From contig NZ_QICL01000012.1 in assembly GCF_003201355.1 (NCBI RefSeq), forward strand, positions 62,001 to 126,000: DNA of 64,000 bases, in the 5' to 3' direction. This DNA comes from Indolivaga alginatilytica. GTDB taxonomy: Bacteria > Bacteroidota > Bacteroidia > Bacteroidales > Dysgonomonadaceae. A program made the position numbers and the translations under genes. Positions 47,686 through 56,591 of the stretch are shown here, in pieces (position 1 is the stretch's first letter; each line of letters opens with the position of its first letter). The notes under the pieces were generated by a model. The model did no database searches. It was not told the DNA's origin and was given only the letters and a program-made list of their open reading frames with translations.

Positions 47686-49026
47686 ATGATAGAAACTCAA
47701 TATATAGACTTATTCACCGAACACAGAAGCCTTATCGACAGCAAATCGACAAAGGTTCTGAACGATGAAAGGAATAAGGCTTTTGAAATTTTCAAGACGC
47801 TCGGTTTTCCCGATCGTAGCCTTGAAGATTATCAATATTCGGATGTTGTAAAGGAATTTATTCCCGATTATGGATTTAATCTAAGTAGATTATCTGCTCA
47901 AACAAATCCATACAACGCGTATAAATGCAATGTACCCGAACTTTCGACTAATTTATTCTTTTTAATGAATGATACATTCCACAAAGAGCATCAGCCAAAA
48001 ACTGATTTCCCAAAGGGTGTATTTATCGGAAGCCTAAACGATTTTGCAGAACAACATGCTGATATAGCATCAAAATATTATGGCAAAGCAGCTCAATTAG
48101 AAAACAATACTATAGCTGCTTTCAATACTATGTTTGTACAAGATGGATTTGTAATATACATTCCTGATAACATCGTAATTGAACAGCCTCTGCAATTAAT
48201 AAATATACTAACTGCAAATGTCGATTTTCTGGTAAACAGACGTCTACTTATTATTGCAGGAAAGAACTCTCAGGTAAAACTATTGGCTTGCGACCACACT
48301 GTTGACAGCCATAAATTTCTGGCGACTCAGGTTACAGAAATATTTGCCGGAGAAAATGCGCACATCGAGTTTTACGAACTGGAGGAAAACTCTAACCAAG
48401 TAACCCGATTGGCTTCAACCTACGTTCATCAAGATAAATCATCAACCGTCTTAGTTAATAATATTACACTGAACTGTGGTTTTACACGTAATAATTACCA
48501 TGTGAAACTTAACGGGGAAAACGCCGAAGCAACTATTGCAGGTGTTATTATTGCCGATAAAGTACAGCACGTTGATAACTTTGCATTTCTGGATCATGCA
48601 AAACCTCATTGTCAAAGTACTCAGCTATTTAAATATGTATTACAGGAGCATGCCGTAGGTTCTTTCTGCGGACGTATTCTTGTAGAGCAGGATGCACAAA
48701 AAACAATGGCGTATCAGACAAATAACAATCTTTGTGCTTCGCCTGATGCCCGTATGTATTCAAAACCTCAGCTTGAAATTTATGCTGATGACGTGAAATG
48801 TTCTCACGGTTTAACTACCGGACAACTGGACGAGGATGCTCTTTTCTACTTGCGTGCAAGAGGTATAGCCAAAGAGGATGCAAAATTGCTGCTTATGCAA
48901 GCATTTACCGCGGATGTGCTTAAGCTTATTCATATTGACGTACTAAGAGACCGTCTTGAAGAATTGGTAGAGAAACGCTTCCGTGGAGAAGAAGCCAGAT
49001 GTGGTGATTGCGCTATATGTAAATAA
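47686..49026 (+). CDS. sufD: Fe-S cluster assembly protein SufD
   Basis: Scaffold subunit pairing with SufB and SufC. It has 446 residues. The C-terminal beta-helix has KPQLEIYADDVKCSHGLTTGQLDEDALFYLRARGI, with the conserved His/Cys region, and an unusual Cys-rich tail RCGDCAICK. The N-terminal part is the typical SufD helical domain. The TAA stop is the first three bases of copy 23. Confidence 0.95.
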   Translation: MIETQYIDLFTEHRSLIDSKSTKVLNDERNKAFEIFKTLGFPDRSLEDYQYSDVVKEFIPDYGFNLSRLSAQTNPYNAYKCNVPELSTNLFFLMNDTFHKEHQPKTDFPKGVFIGSLNDFAEQHADIASKYYGKAAQLENNTIAAFNTMFVQDGFVIYIPDNIVIEQPLQLINILTANVDFLVNRRLLIIAGKNSQVKLLACDHTVDSHKFLATQVTEIFAGENAHIEFYELEENSNQVTRLASTYVHQDKSSTVLVNNITLNCGFTRNNYHVKLNGENAEATIAGVIIADKVQHVDNFAFLDHAKPHCQSTQLFKYVLQEHAVGSFCGRILVEQDAQKTMAYQTNNNLCASPDARMYSKPQLEIYADDVKCSHGLTTGQLDEDALFYLRARGIAKEDAKLLLMQAFTADVLKLIHIDVLRDRLEELVEKRFRGEEARCGDCAICK

Positions 49027-49114
49027 GGCCTCAGACCTTTTTATTGCTTTGGCAAGTATTATAACCGGAGACAGTTATAATCAGAAATAGAACAATATAG
49101 ATTTAATTACTTAC
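49024..49114 (-). repeat. intergenic hairpin repeat, copy 23 (full)
   Basis: It starts at the sufD stop: hp3 AAGGCCTCAGACCTTTTTAT, linker TGCTTTGGCAAG, hp2 ATTATAAC/GTTATAAT (8 bp perfect), then an hp1 remnant. Terminator orientation between sufD and sufS. Confidence 0.85.
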
Positions 49115-49119
49115 AAAAA

Positions 49120-49140
49120 ACAAATAGGTCTATGACCTTA
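49120..49140 (+). repeat. intergenic hairpin repeat, copy 24 (partial) containing sufS start
   Basis: AAATAGGTCTATGACCTTA. The ATG at 49132-49134 is the loop of hp3. The only available sufS start therefore lies inside the repeat. Confidence 0.8.
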
Positions 49141-50352
49141 GATATAAATAAAATACGAGCTGATTTCCCTATACTTGAAACTCAAGTATATGGGAAACCT
49201 CTTATTTATCTGGATAATGGAGCTACTACACAAAAGCCCAAATGTGTAATAGACAAGATAAGTGAAATATATGGTTCTGTAAATGCAAATATTCACAGAG
49301 GAGTACACCATCTTAGTCAGGAAGCTACCGAACTAACAGAGAATGCCCGCAAAAAAGTTCAGCAGTTTATCAATGCAAAACATGCTCACGAAGTAATATT
49401 TACGAAAGGAACAACCGAAAGTATAAATTTGGTTGCCTCTAGTTTTTGCCGTGAGTTTTGCAAAGAAGGTGATGAGATTATTGTTTCTGCCATGGAGCAC
49501 CATTCCAATATTGTACCTTGGCAAATACAAGAAAGCATTACAGGTGTAAAGCTTAAAGTAATCCCTATCAACGAAAAGGGAGAACTTATTCTTGAAGAAC
49601 TTGAGAAACTGATTACACCTAAGACTCGTCTGATCTCAGTAATGCACGTATCTAATGTTCTGGGAACAATAAATCCGATTGAAAAAATCATAGAGATCGC
49701 ACATAAACAAAACATTCCTGTTTTAGTAGATGCTGCTCAATCCATACAGCATATCGATATAGATGTGCAAAAATTGGACTGTGACCTATTGGTTTTCTCT
49801 GGACACAAAATATATGGTCCTACGGGAACAGGTATTTTATATGGGAAAGAAGACCTACTGAACAAGATGCCTCCATATCAAGGAGGAGGGGAAATGATTG
49901 GTTCGGTTTCATTTAAGAAAACCACATTCAACGAACTTCCTTTTAAGTTTGAAGCAGGTACTCCCAATTATGTAGATTTCATAGCCCTAGGAACTGCGCT
50001 AGACTATGTCAGTTCAATAGGACTATCCAATATTCGTGCCTATGAAGATGAGCTTTTGGAGTATTGTACTTCGGAGTTGATGAAGATAGACGGTATGCGT
50101 ATTTTCGGAACATCCGACCACAAAAGTAGTGCAGTATCATTTCTTGTAAAGAATATCCATCATTACGATATGGGTATGTTACTAGACAGAATGGGTATTG
50201 CCGTACGTACAGGGCACCATTGCGCTCAACCATTGATGGAAGAACTTGGTATTGAAGGAACAGTTAGAGCATCTTTTGCATTTTATAATACAAAGGATGA
50301 AATAGATCAACTCATTGCAGGAATAAAACGAATTGTTCCTATGTTTGGATGA
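49132..50352 (+). CDS. sufS: cysteine desulfurase SufS
   Basis: A PLP enzyme that supplies sulfur to the Suf system. It has 406 residues. The PLP lysine is Lys226 in FSGHKIYGPTGTGILYG, and the catalytic Cys364 lies in RTGHHCAQPLM. The start codon (MTLDINKIRADFP) is the ATG in the loop of repeat copy 24, with no other in-frame start that keeps the family N terminus. A perfect-stem terminator follows. Confidence 0.97.
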   Translation: MTLDINKIRADFPILETQVYGKPLIYLDNGATTQKPKCVIDKISEIYGSVNANIHRGVHHLSQEATELTENARKKVQQFINAKHAHEVIFTKGTTESINLVASSFCREFCKEGDEIIVSAMEHHSNIVPWQIQESITGVKLKVIPINEKGELILEELEKLITPKTRLISVMHVSNVLGTINPIEKIIEIAHKQNIPVLVDAAQSIQHIDIDVQKLDCDLLVFSGHKIYGPTGTGILYGKEDLLNKMPPYQGGGEMIGSVSFKKTTFNELPFKFEAGTPNYVDFIALGTALDYVSSIGLSNIRAYEDELLEYCTSELMKIDGMRIFGTSDHKSSAVSFLVKNIHHYDMGMLLDRMGIAVRTGHHCAQPLMEELGIEGTVRASFAFYNTKDEIDQLIAGIKRIVPMFG

Positions 50353-50373
50353 TATCAAACACCCTATATACAG

Positions 50374-50416
50374 AAAGACTATTTATGAACTAATTTCATA
50401 AGTAGTCTTTTTTTTA
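50374..50416 (+). terminator. terminator of the suf genes
   Basis: AAAGACTATTTATGAA pairs with TTCATAAGTAGTCTTT with one mismatch, followed by eight T. Confidence 0.9.
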
Positions 50417-50460
50417 TTACTAAATTTACACGTCCTTAGATCGCTGTTTTTTTTATTACC

Positions 50461-50518
50461 ATAACAACTATATTTCTATATTACACTTACCAAAGTAACA
50501 AATAGGTCTGAGACCTTA
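50461..50518 (+). repeat. intergenic hairpin repeat, copy 25
   Basis: hp2 remnant ATAACAAC, linker CACTTACCAAAGTAACAAAT, hp3 AGGTCTGAGACCT at 50504-50516. hp3 faces the start at 50530, 11 bp away. Confidence 0.85.
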
Positions 50519-50529
50519 TAATATCATTT

Positions 50530-51549
50530 ATGAAGAAATATTTATTGATCTGCTTAGCCTTATTATCATTAGCGGGCTTTGCTCAAAACCAAAAGGAGAT
50601 ATATCCGATTGCATTCTATAATGTAGAGAATTTATTTGATACAAAAAGAGATACCAATATTGAAGATGAAGATTTTACACCTTCGGGACGTAATGCTTGG
50701 ACAGATGATAAATATAAGAAGAAACTCAAAAACTTAGCATATGTAATTGATTTACTCGGCAAAGAAACAAATCCTTCGGGCGCTGTCATAATAGGTGTGG
50801 CTGAAGTTGAAAATAGAAAAGTAATAGAAGACCTTATCAGTACAGGAGATTTAGCAAGTCGTAAATATAAGATTGTACACCAAGACTCACCCGATGCACG
50901 CGGTATTGATGTAGGACTTATTTACAACCCATCGTTATTCAAAGTAACCTCATACAAAATTTATCCCTTCACACTTCCGGGAGCAAATGACATAAGAACC
51001 CGAGACATTCTTGTTGTTAGTGGGTTATTAGCAGGACAACCTCTTAATGTTTTGGTTAATCACTGGCCTTCGCGCCGGGGAGATAACTCCTCACCTCTCA
51101 GAGAACGTGCTGCTGCTATCTGCAAACATATCAGCGATTCTATTTACAAAGCCACTCCTACAGCAGGCATTGTCATTATGGGTGATATGAATGATGACCC
51201 TAAAGACAAGAGTACCCGAATAGTACTTAATGCTAAAAAGAATCAGGAAGAGGTGCAGAAAGGCGAACTATATAATACCATGTGGAAAATACACGAAAGT
51301 GGTACAGGTACTTTATGCTATAAAGACCAATGGAATTTGTTCGATCAAATTATAATTTCTCAGAGCCTGTTAAGTAAAGGAAAAAGCAAATTGAATTTTG
51401 AGAAAGCTGAAGTATTCAATAAGGATTTTCTTTTCCAGAAATCGGGAAAATATAAAGGATACCCATTGCGTACTTTCTCGGGAAATACTTTCTTAAATGG
51501 GTATAGCGACCACTTCCCCACCCTAATCTATCTATCATTGAACAAATAA
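50530..51549 (+). CDS. exported endonuclease/exonuclease/phosphatase family protein
   Basis: It has 339 residues with signal peptide MKKYLLICLALLSLAGFAQ. The EEP fold has YPIAFYNVENLFDTKRD (about 25-41), IGVAEVENRKV with the metal-ligand Glu, NHWPSRRGD, IVIMGDMNDDPKD and YSDHFPTLIYLS with Asp-His. It probably cleaves nucleic acid, phosphodiester or phospholipid substrates outside the cytoplasm; the exact substrate is unknown. It is bracketed by repeat copies 25 and 26. Confidence 0.88.
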   Translation: MKKYLLICLALLSLAGFAQNQKEIYPIAFYNVENLFDTKRDTNIEDEDFTPSGRNAWTDDKYKKKLKNLAYVIDLLGKETNPSGAVIIGVAEVENRKVIEDLISTGDLASRKYKIVHQDSPDARGIDVGLIYNPSLFKVTSYKIYPFTLPGANDIRTRDILVVSGLLAGQPLNVLVNHWPSRRGDNSSPLRERAAAICKHISDSIYKATPTAGIVIMGDMNDDPKDKSTRIVLNAKKNQEEVQKGELYNTMWKIHESGTGTLCYKDQWNLFDQIIISQSLLSKGKSKLNFEKAEVFNKDFLFQKSGKYKGYPLRTFSGNTFLNGYSDHFPTLIYLSLNK

Positions 51550-51587
51550 TGTTCTTTTCTTTAGAAATTATAGAAAAACAGGTAATC

Positions 51588-51681
51588 TAAGGTCTCAGAC
51601 CTATTTGTTACTTTGGTAAATATAAAAACAGGAGATAGTTATAGTTGTAAAATGTAACAATAAATATTTACTACCACTTAT
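51588..51681 (-). repeat. intergenic hairpin repeat, copy 26
   Basis: TAAGGTCTCAGACCTATTTG, TTACTTTGGTAAATAT, with weak hp2 and an hp1-like GTAACAATAAATATTTAC. It lies 39 bp after the stop of the 50530 gene, hp3 facing it. Confidence 0.8.
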
Positions 51682-51728
51682 AACACTTAAACTCTCGAAT
51701 TTCTACAAAAGAAAAAACATATTTATAT

Positions 51729-51736
51729 TATCTTTG
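51729..51736 (+). promoter_or_regulatory. -7 box for the nucleoside transporter gene
   Basis: TATCTTTG, 31 bp before the ATG at 51768. A possible -33 TTTC at 51700 is spaced a little wide. Confidence 0.55.
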
Positions 51737-51767
51737 GCTAATAAATCATATAAATAACTAATTACAG

Positions 51768-53021
51768 ATGAGCAGTTCTTTAAACCTTAAGTATCGCCTT
51801 ATAATAATGAATTTCCTACAATTCTTTTTATGGGGTACATGGCTTACTTCTCTCGGGGTATATCTTTCCGTAACACTTCATTTCAATGCCGTAGAAATCG
51901 GAGGTATTTTTGCAACCATGGGTATTTCTGCACTTATAATGCCTGCTCTGCTTGGTATTATTGCCGACAGATTCCTCAATGCCGAACGTGTATATGCAAT
52001 TTGTCATCTGTTAGGTGCTGCACTACTTTTTTATCTACCGCATGTTACAGAATATAGTCAGGTTTATTTTATTATGCTGCTCGTTACTATGTGTTATATG
52101 CCTACACTGGGCTTGACCAATACTATTGCTTACAATGCAATGGAACGATCAAACTTCGATATCGTAAAACATTACCCACCTGTTAGAGTTTGGGGTACAG
52201 TAGGATTTATTGTAGCCATGTGGATGGTTGATATAATGAAATGGACTGCCAGCGCCAATCAACTATACTTAGGAGCTGCCGCTGCGTTGATATTAGGTTT
52301 ATATGCTTTTACATTACCAAAATGTCCTCCGACTCATGCAACTAAAAACTCTTCTTGGGTTTCAACCTTCGGACTAGATGCTTTCGTACTTTTCAAAGAA
52401 AAGAAGATGGCTATATTTTTCATCTTTTCCATGTTACTAGGTGCTGCACTGCAAATCACCAACCTTTTCGGACAACAATTCTTAAATGACTTTGCTCTTA
52501 CTGAAGAATATAAAGACTCTTTTGCCGTTCAGCATCCGGGCATTTTGACTTCGTTATCACAAATATCAGAGGCTTTATTTATTCTGGCAATACCTTTCTT
52601 CATGAAACGTTACGGTATCAAGAATGTAATGCTCATCAGTATGCTAGCCTGGGTATTGCGCTTTGCCTTGTTTGGCATCGGAAACCCTGATAGCGGCATT
52701 GTATTCATCATGTTATCGATGGTGGTATACGGAATGGCTTTCGACTTTTTCAATGTATCGGGATCTCTTTTTGTGGAGACAGAAACAAACCCGTCATTCA
52801 GAGCAAGTGCTCAAGGTTTATTTATACTTATGACCAACGGAATCGGTACTATTGTTGGAACAATGGGTAGCGGATACGTTGTAGACCTGTTCACTTCAAG
52901 CGATGGTATAAAAGACTGGCCGAGTATTTGGTTTAGCTTTGCAGCCTATGCTTTAGTTCTTGCCGTTGTATTTAGCATTGTCTTTAAATATAAGAAAACC
53001 GAACACATAAAAACAGCTTAA
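51768..53021 (+). CDS. NupG-family nucleoside:proton symporter
   Basis: An inner-membrane MFS transporter, probably for nucleosides. It has 417 residues and about 12 hydrophobic segments. The NupG/XapB-type N terminus MNFLQFFLWGTWLTSLGVYL (about 14-33), the PTLGLTNTIAYNAM block and PVRVWGTVGFI (about 132-142) fit this family. It lies 6 bp before rsmI, so the two are probably co-transcribed. Confidence 0.88.
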   Translation: MSSSLNLKYRLIIMNFLQFFLWGTWLTSLGVYLSVTLHFNAVEIGGIFATMGISALIMPALLGIIADRFLNAERVYAICHLLGAALLFYLPHVTEYSQVYFIMLLVTMCYMPTLGLTNTIAYNAMERSNFDIVKHYPPVRVWGTVGFIVAMWMVDIMKWTASANQLYLGAAAALILGLYAFTLPKCPPTHATKNSSWVSTFGLDAFVLFKEKKMAIFFIFSMLLGAALQITNLFGQQFLNDFALTEEYKDSFAVQHPGILTSLSQISEALFILAIPFFMKRYGIKNVMLISMLAWVLRFALFGIGNPDSGIVFIMLSMVVYGMAFDFFNVSGSLFVETETNPSFRASAQGLFILMTNGIGTIVGTMGSGYVVDLFTSSDGIKDWPSIWFSFAAYALVLAVVFSIVFKYKKTEHIKTA

Positions 53022-53027
53022 AAAAAT

Positions 53028-53708
53028 ATGTCACTAGGCAAACTATATATTATACCGACTCCTGTCGGAAATCTGGAAGATATGACTATCAGAGCAATAA
53101 GACTGCTCAAAGAGGTGGATCTTATCCTTGCAGAAGATACGCGTACAACAGGTTTTCTGCTGAAGCATTTTGAGATTCAAAATAAGATGCAGTCGTACCA
53201 TAAATTCAACGAACATAAAACTATATCTCATATTATAGACCGACTGAGTGCAGGAGAAAATATAGGTCTCGTTTCGGATGCCGGAACTCCGGGTATTTCC
53301 GATCCGGGTTTTCTTATCGGTAGAGAATGCATAAAAGCAGGTATCGAAATAGAATGCCTTCCGGGAGCTACAGCATTAATTCCGGCATTAGTTTCATCGG
53401 GAATTCCTTGTGATAAATTTTACTTCGAAGGTTTTCTTCCTCAAAAGAAAGGACGAATGACCCGATTTAAAGAACTTGCAGAAATACCGACTACTATAGT
53501 TTTATATGAATCGCCTCATCGCGTATTGAAAACGCTAACGCAATTAGCAGAATACATGGGAGAAGACAGACAAGCCGCAACTTGTAGAGAGATATCTAAA
53601 ATGCACGAAGAAACTCTACGTGGTACCCTTGCTGAGCTTATTTTGCATTTTACGACAAAGGCTCCAAGAGGTGAATTTGTGATAATTATTGCTTCAAAAA
53701 ATGAATAA
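53028..53708 (+). CDS. rsmI: 16S rRNA (cytidine1402-2'-O)-methyltransferase
   Basis: It methylates the ribose of C1402 in the ribosomal decoding centre using S-adenosylmethionine. It has 226 residues. Signatures are LYIIPTPVGNLEDMTIRAIRLL (about 6-27), LILAEDTRTTGFLLKHF, GLVSDAGTPGISDPGF and FYFEGFLPQKKGRM. The length fits a Bacteroidetes form lacking the C-terminal helical extension. Confidence 0.95.
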   Translation: MSLGKLYIIPTPVGNLEDMTIRAIRLLKEVDLILAEDTRTTGFLLKHFEIQNKMQSYHKFNEHKTISHIIDRLSAGENIGLVSDAGTPGISDPGFLIGRECIKAGIEIECLPGATALIPALVSSGIPCDKFYFEGFLPQKKGRMTRFKELAEIPTTIVLYESPHRVLKTLTQLAEYMGEDRQAATCREISKMHEETLRGTLAELILHFTTKAPRGEFVIIIASKNE

Positions 53709-53818
53709 ACTCTAAAAATAAGCTATTTATTTAAGAAAAGAATTAAATTTGATGAATTGAAGCAAAACTAAACAAGAGGGTTTAGTGTTAAATAGGAAAA
53801 AGTAAAAAGTAGATAATT

Positions 53819-54691
53819 ATGAAAAAAGTAATTTTAGGATGTCTGTGCCTTGGCATGTTAGCATCATGTAATGTAAAGAACTCTGACGAATATAAAGCAT
53901 TGCAAGCTGAGAGAGATTCTTTATTACAAGTCTCGTCTAAGGGGCAATCAGATGTATCCGATTTAATGGCTATGATCAATCAAGTGGAAGAAAACTTCGC
54001 TCAAATTAAAGAAGCCGAGAAATATCTAACGATAGAATCTAAGTCAAAGGGTGAAATGTCTTCTGATACCAAATCCCGTATCACCGACAATTTCCAAATG
54101 ATTAATGAAATTCTAAAGAAAAATAAGGCAGACATAGAAACCCTTAATAAGAAACTTAAGAATGCTGGAGGACAGTCGGCACAACTTAAGCAAACAGTAG
54201 AAAGACTTACTGCCGAACTTGAACAAAGAAGTGCTGCTATCACAGAACTTAGAGAAGCTCTTACTGTAAGAGATGCTCAAATTGCATCATTAACAGGTGA
54301 AGTTGAAAAATTGAATACCAATGTTGAAGATCTTTCTAACAAAAATGTAGAGCAATCTAACAAAATAAAAGAACAAGAGAAGGCTTTGAATACCGGTTAT
54401 TATATCTTCGGTACATCTAAAGAGCTTAAAGAAGCCAAAGTAGTTACAGGCGGCTTTATCTCTTCTCCTAAAATTTTGAAAGAGTCTATCGACAAATCAA
54501 CTTTCATCAAGATTGACATTCGCGATGTAAAAGAAATTCCTGTATATGCTAAGAAAGCAAAAGTATTATCTGATCAACCTAAAGACAGCTACACTATTGC
54601 TAAAGATGCAAACAGTCAGGTAGTAATTAAGATTAACGATTACAAAAGATTCTGGAGCCTAGGTCAATTCCTTATTATACAGGTTGATTAA
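53819..54691 (+). CDS. coiled-coil lipoprotein
   Basis: It has 290 residues. The lipoprotein signal ends GMLASC (Cys at about 17). Residues about 85-190 form a strong coiled coil (KLKNAGGQSAQLKQTVERLTAEL and ITELREALTVRDAQIASLTGEV). The C-terminal domain (about 195-290) is predicted alpha/beta and unrecognised. It is possibly a structural or adaptor envelope protein. Its TAA stop is directly followed by hp3 of copy 27. Confidence 0.75.
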   Translation: MKKVILGCLCLGMLASCNVKNSDEYKALQAERDSLLQVSSKGQSDVSDLMAMINQVEENFAQIKEAEKYLTIESKSKGEMSSDTKSRITDNFQMINEILKKNKADIETLNKKLKNAGGQSAQLKQTVERLTAELEQRSAAITELREALTVRDAQIASLTGEVEKLNTNVEDLSNKNVEQSNKIKEQEKALNTGYYIFGTSKELKEAKVVTGGFISSPKILKESIDKSTFIKIDIRDVKEIPVYAKKAKVLSDQPKDSYTIAKDANSQVVIKINDYKRFWSLGQFLIIQVD

Positions 54692-54788
54692 AGGTCTCAG
54701 ACCTTTTTATGGCTGTGGCAGGAATAACAACGCCAATTAGTTATAACTTAAATTATAGCAATAAATATTATTGATAATTTAATTCTTA
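54689..54788 (-). repeat. intergenic hairpin repeat, copy 27 (full)
   Basis: TAAAGGTCTCAGACCTTTTT, linker ATGGCTGTGGCAG, hp2 ATAAC/GTTAT, hp1 ATTATAGCAATAAATA and TTATTGATAAT. It starts at the stop codon of the 53819 gene. Confidence 0.8.
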
Positions 54789-54797
54789 CATATATAA

Positions 54798-54840
54798 TGA
54801 AACACTGGTAAAGAAATCTCTTTATCAGTGTTTCATTTTA
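54798..54840 (+). terminator. terminator downstream of the coiled-coil lipoprotein gene
   Basis: TGAAACACTGGTAAAGA pairs with TCTTTATCAGTGTTTCA with one mismatch and a 4-nt loop, followed by TTTTA. Confidence 0.8.
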
Positions 54841-54864
54841 GAAGGTCTCGGATTTTTTTACCAA
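54841..54864 (-). repeat. intergenic hairpin repeat, copy 28 (degenerate)
   Basis: GAAGGTCTCGGATTTTTTTA then CC. One arm of hp3 is damaged. Confidence 0.4.
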
Positions 54865-54873
54865 TTAAAACAG

Positions 54874-55569
54874 ATGAAATATACAACTATTTTTTTTGAT
54901 CTTGATGATACACTTATCGACACTGCACTTAACAGTAAACAAGTACTGGAAGAAGTTTACAATGATTACACCATCGATAAGTATTATCCGAGTTTTAATG
55001 ATTTCTATACAAAATATCAAAGCATTAATCTTCACTTATGGGATCAGTATGAGCAAAATCTAATAAGTAAAGAAGAACTTAAGAAAGGACGGTTCGAACA
55101 ATCATTAAGAGATTTCACGTCTATTTCAACCGAACAATCTCTGGAAATGAACAATGATTTTATGGGAAGAGTATCCAATAAAAAGAATATTATTGAAGGT
55201 GTTGAAAATATACTTGAATATTTACAGCCCAAATACCACCTCTACATAATATCAAACGGTTTTTTGGAAGTACAGGATAAGAAGATAAAAAATGCAGGAT
55301 TAGATTCTTATTTCAAAGATGTATTCCTCTCGGATCATGTAGGAAAAAATAAACCGCATCCCCTGATCTTCAATTACGCCCTAAAAGAAGCAAATACTAC
55401 AAGTACTGATTGTATTATGATCGGGGACAATATCAATACCGATATTATAGGAGCAAAGAATATTGGTATAGACCAGATTTGGTTTAATCCTAAAAGCATG
55501 GAGGATACAAGCCATATAGCACCAACGTATACAGTTAAAACATTAAACGATATAAGGACTATTCTCTAA
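54874..55569 (+). CDS. HAD-family phosphatase, YjjG (pyrimidine nucleotidase) type
   Basis: A cytosolic phosphatase of 231 residues. HAD motif I is FFDLDDTLIDT (about 7-17) with the nucleophile Asp, motif II IISNGF (about 124-129), motif III with Lys in DHVGKNKPHP, and motif IV IGDNINTDIIGAK. The YjjG-type cap suits non-canonical pyrimidine nucleotides, but the substrate is only inferred from resemblance. Confidence 0.82.
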   Translation: MKYTTIFFDLDDTLIDTALNSKQVLEEVYNDYTIDKYYPSFNDFYTKYQSINLHLWDQYEQNLISKEELKKGRFEQSLRDFTSISTEQSLEMNNDFMGRVSNKKNIIEGVENILEYLQPKYHLYIISNGFLEVQDKKIKNAGLDSYFKDVFLSDHVGKNKPHPLIFNYALKEANTTSTDCIMIGDNINTDIIGAKNIGIDQIWFNPKSMEDTSHIAPTYTVKTLNDIRTIL

Positions 55570-55571
55570 AG

Positions 55572-55609
55572 AAAAAATGGTAGTATCTTATATACTACCA
55601 TTTTTTCTT
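55572..55609 (+). terminator. terminator of the YjjG-type gene
   Basis: AATGGTAGTAT pairs with ATACTACCATT with a 4-5 nt loop, extended by A-runs and T-runs on both sides. It is probably bidirectional. Confidence 0.85.
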
Positions 55610-55679
55610 TATTATCCAATACAATGTACAAACCTTCACAAACTTCTTTTTTGCGCGTTTATAACATCTGCTTAATCTA

Positions 55680-56468
55680 TTAGAACACAATAGGTGAAAC
55701 GATATTAATCAGCGTACTCACCACCGACCATCCTGCAATTTCGGCCGTAGCGCTATACACATCTATAACAGCATGTACCTGATCATTCTCAATTTCGACC
55801 CTTTGAGTGTCTCCTCTAAAACCGGGAGTTGATTGCATAATCACTTGCATATTTTCGGGACCAACAGAAGCCAGCGAAGCTGCAACCGAAACATTAAGTC
55901 CCGTAGGAAAGACTCCTATCGCCTCCCTTGCTGTCCCTGAAAAGACTACACGCTTCTCTGTTTCCATAGATGGATCATACACTGATGATCGCCTCAAGGC
56001 AGCCTGTCCTTTTTCATTAAAGAATCTGGCTGATGCATTTCCCATTAAAGTAGCGGTCCTTAAAACATCGAAACCACCCGTAGCTCCGGATGCAATGTAT
56101 ACACGTGTGCCATGCGCCTTCGCAGTTTCCATTACCTCCTGATAAAAGGCAGTATCAGCCAAAGCACCAATAGATAAGGTGACAATAGAAGTTCCATTTT
56201 TCAGCGTAGGTAAAGCAAGTGCCTTCATGGCTGCAGGAGAAGCAGACTCTACCAAATAATCAGGCTTCAAAGCCAGCAGATCTTCTAACGTTGCACATGC
56301 TACACAGGGTTTTCCATGTTGTTGCATCTTAGTTACAATACGATCAGCCTTTGAAGCTGTACGCGAATAAACGCCAACCAAATCATATTCAGCCAACAAA
56401 CCACTAACAACTGCATCCGCAACTATTTCGGCGAGATGTCCACATCCAACAATTACTAACTTTTTCAT
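55680..56468 (-). CDS. aspartate dehydrogenase-like protein (NadX family)
   Basis: It has 262 residues. The NAD(P)-binding fold begins MKKLVIVGCGHLAEIVADAV (GxGxxA pattern at about 8-13). The domain contains the family blocks IASGATGGFDVL (about 125-136) and FPTGLNVSVAASLA (about 189-202). In characterised members this oxidises aspartate toward NAD or reduces oxaloacetate. No nadA or nadC is adjacent, so the role stays open. A repeat copy lies 22 bp before the start. Confidence 0.75.
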   Translation of the reverse strand: MKKLVIVGCGHLAEIVADAVVSGLLAEYDLVGVYSRTASKADRIVTKMQQHGKPCVACATLEDLLALKPDYLVESASPAAMKALALPTLKNGTSIVTLSIGALADTAFYQEVMETAKAHGTRVYIASGATGGFDVLRTATLMGNASARFFNEKGQAALRRSSVYDPSMETEKRVVFSGTAREAIGVFPTGLNVSVAASLASVGPENMQVIMQSTPGFRGDTQRVEIENDQVHAVIDVYSATAEIAGWSVVSTLINIVSPIVF

Positions 56469-56490
56469 ATAAACAAAGATACCTTTATTC

Positions 56491-56583
56491 AGGTCTCAGA
56501 CCTATTTATTACTTAGACAAGCGTAAATACAACCGATCGAGTTACGATTAAATATGCTTGTTCTCAACAATTAGTGTTACTTA
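56491..56583 (-). repeat. intergenic hairpin repeat, copy 29 (full)
   Basis: hp3 AGGTCTCAGACCTATTTATT, linker ACTTAGACAAG, hp2 GTAA..TTAC, then an hp1-like ATTAAATATGC. hp3 faces the start of the NadX-like gene. Confidence 0.8.
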
Positions 56584-56591
56584 TATCGATT

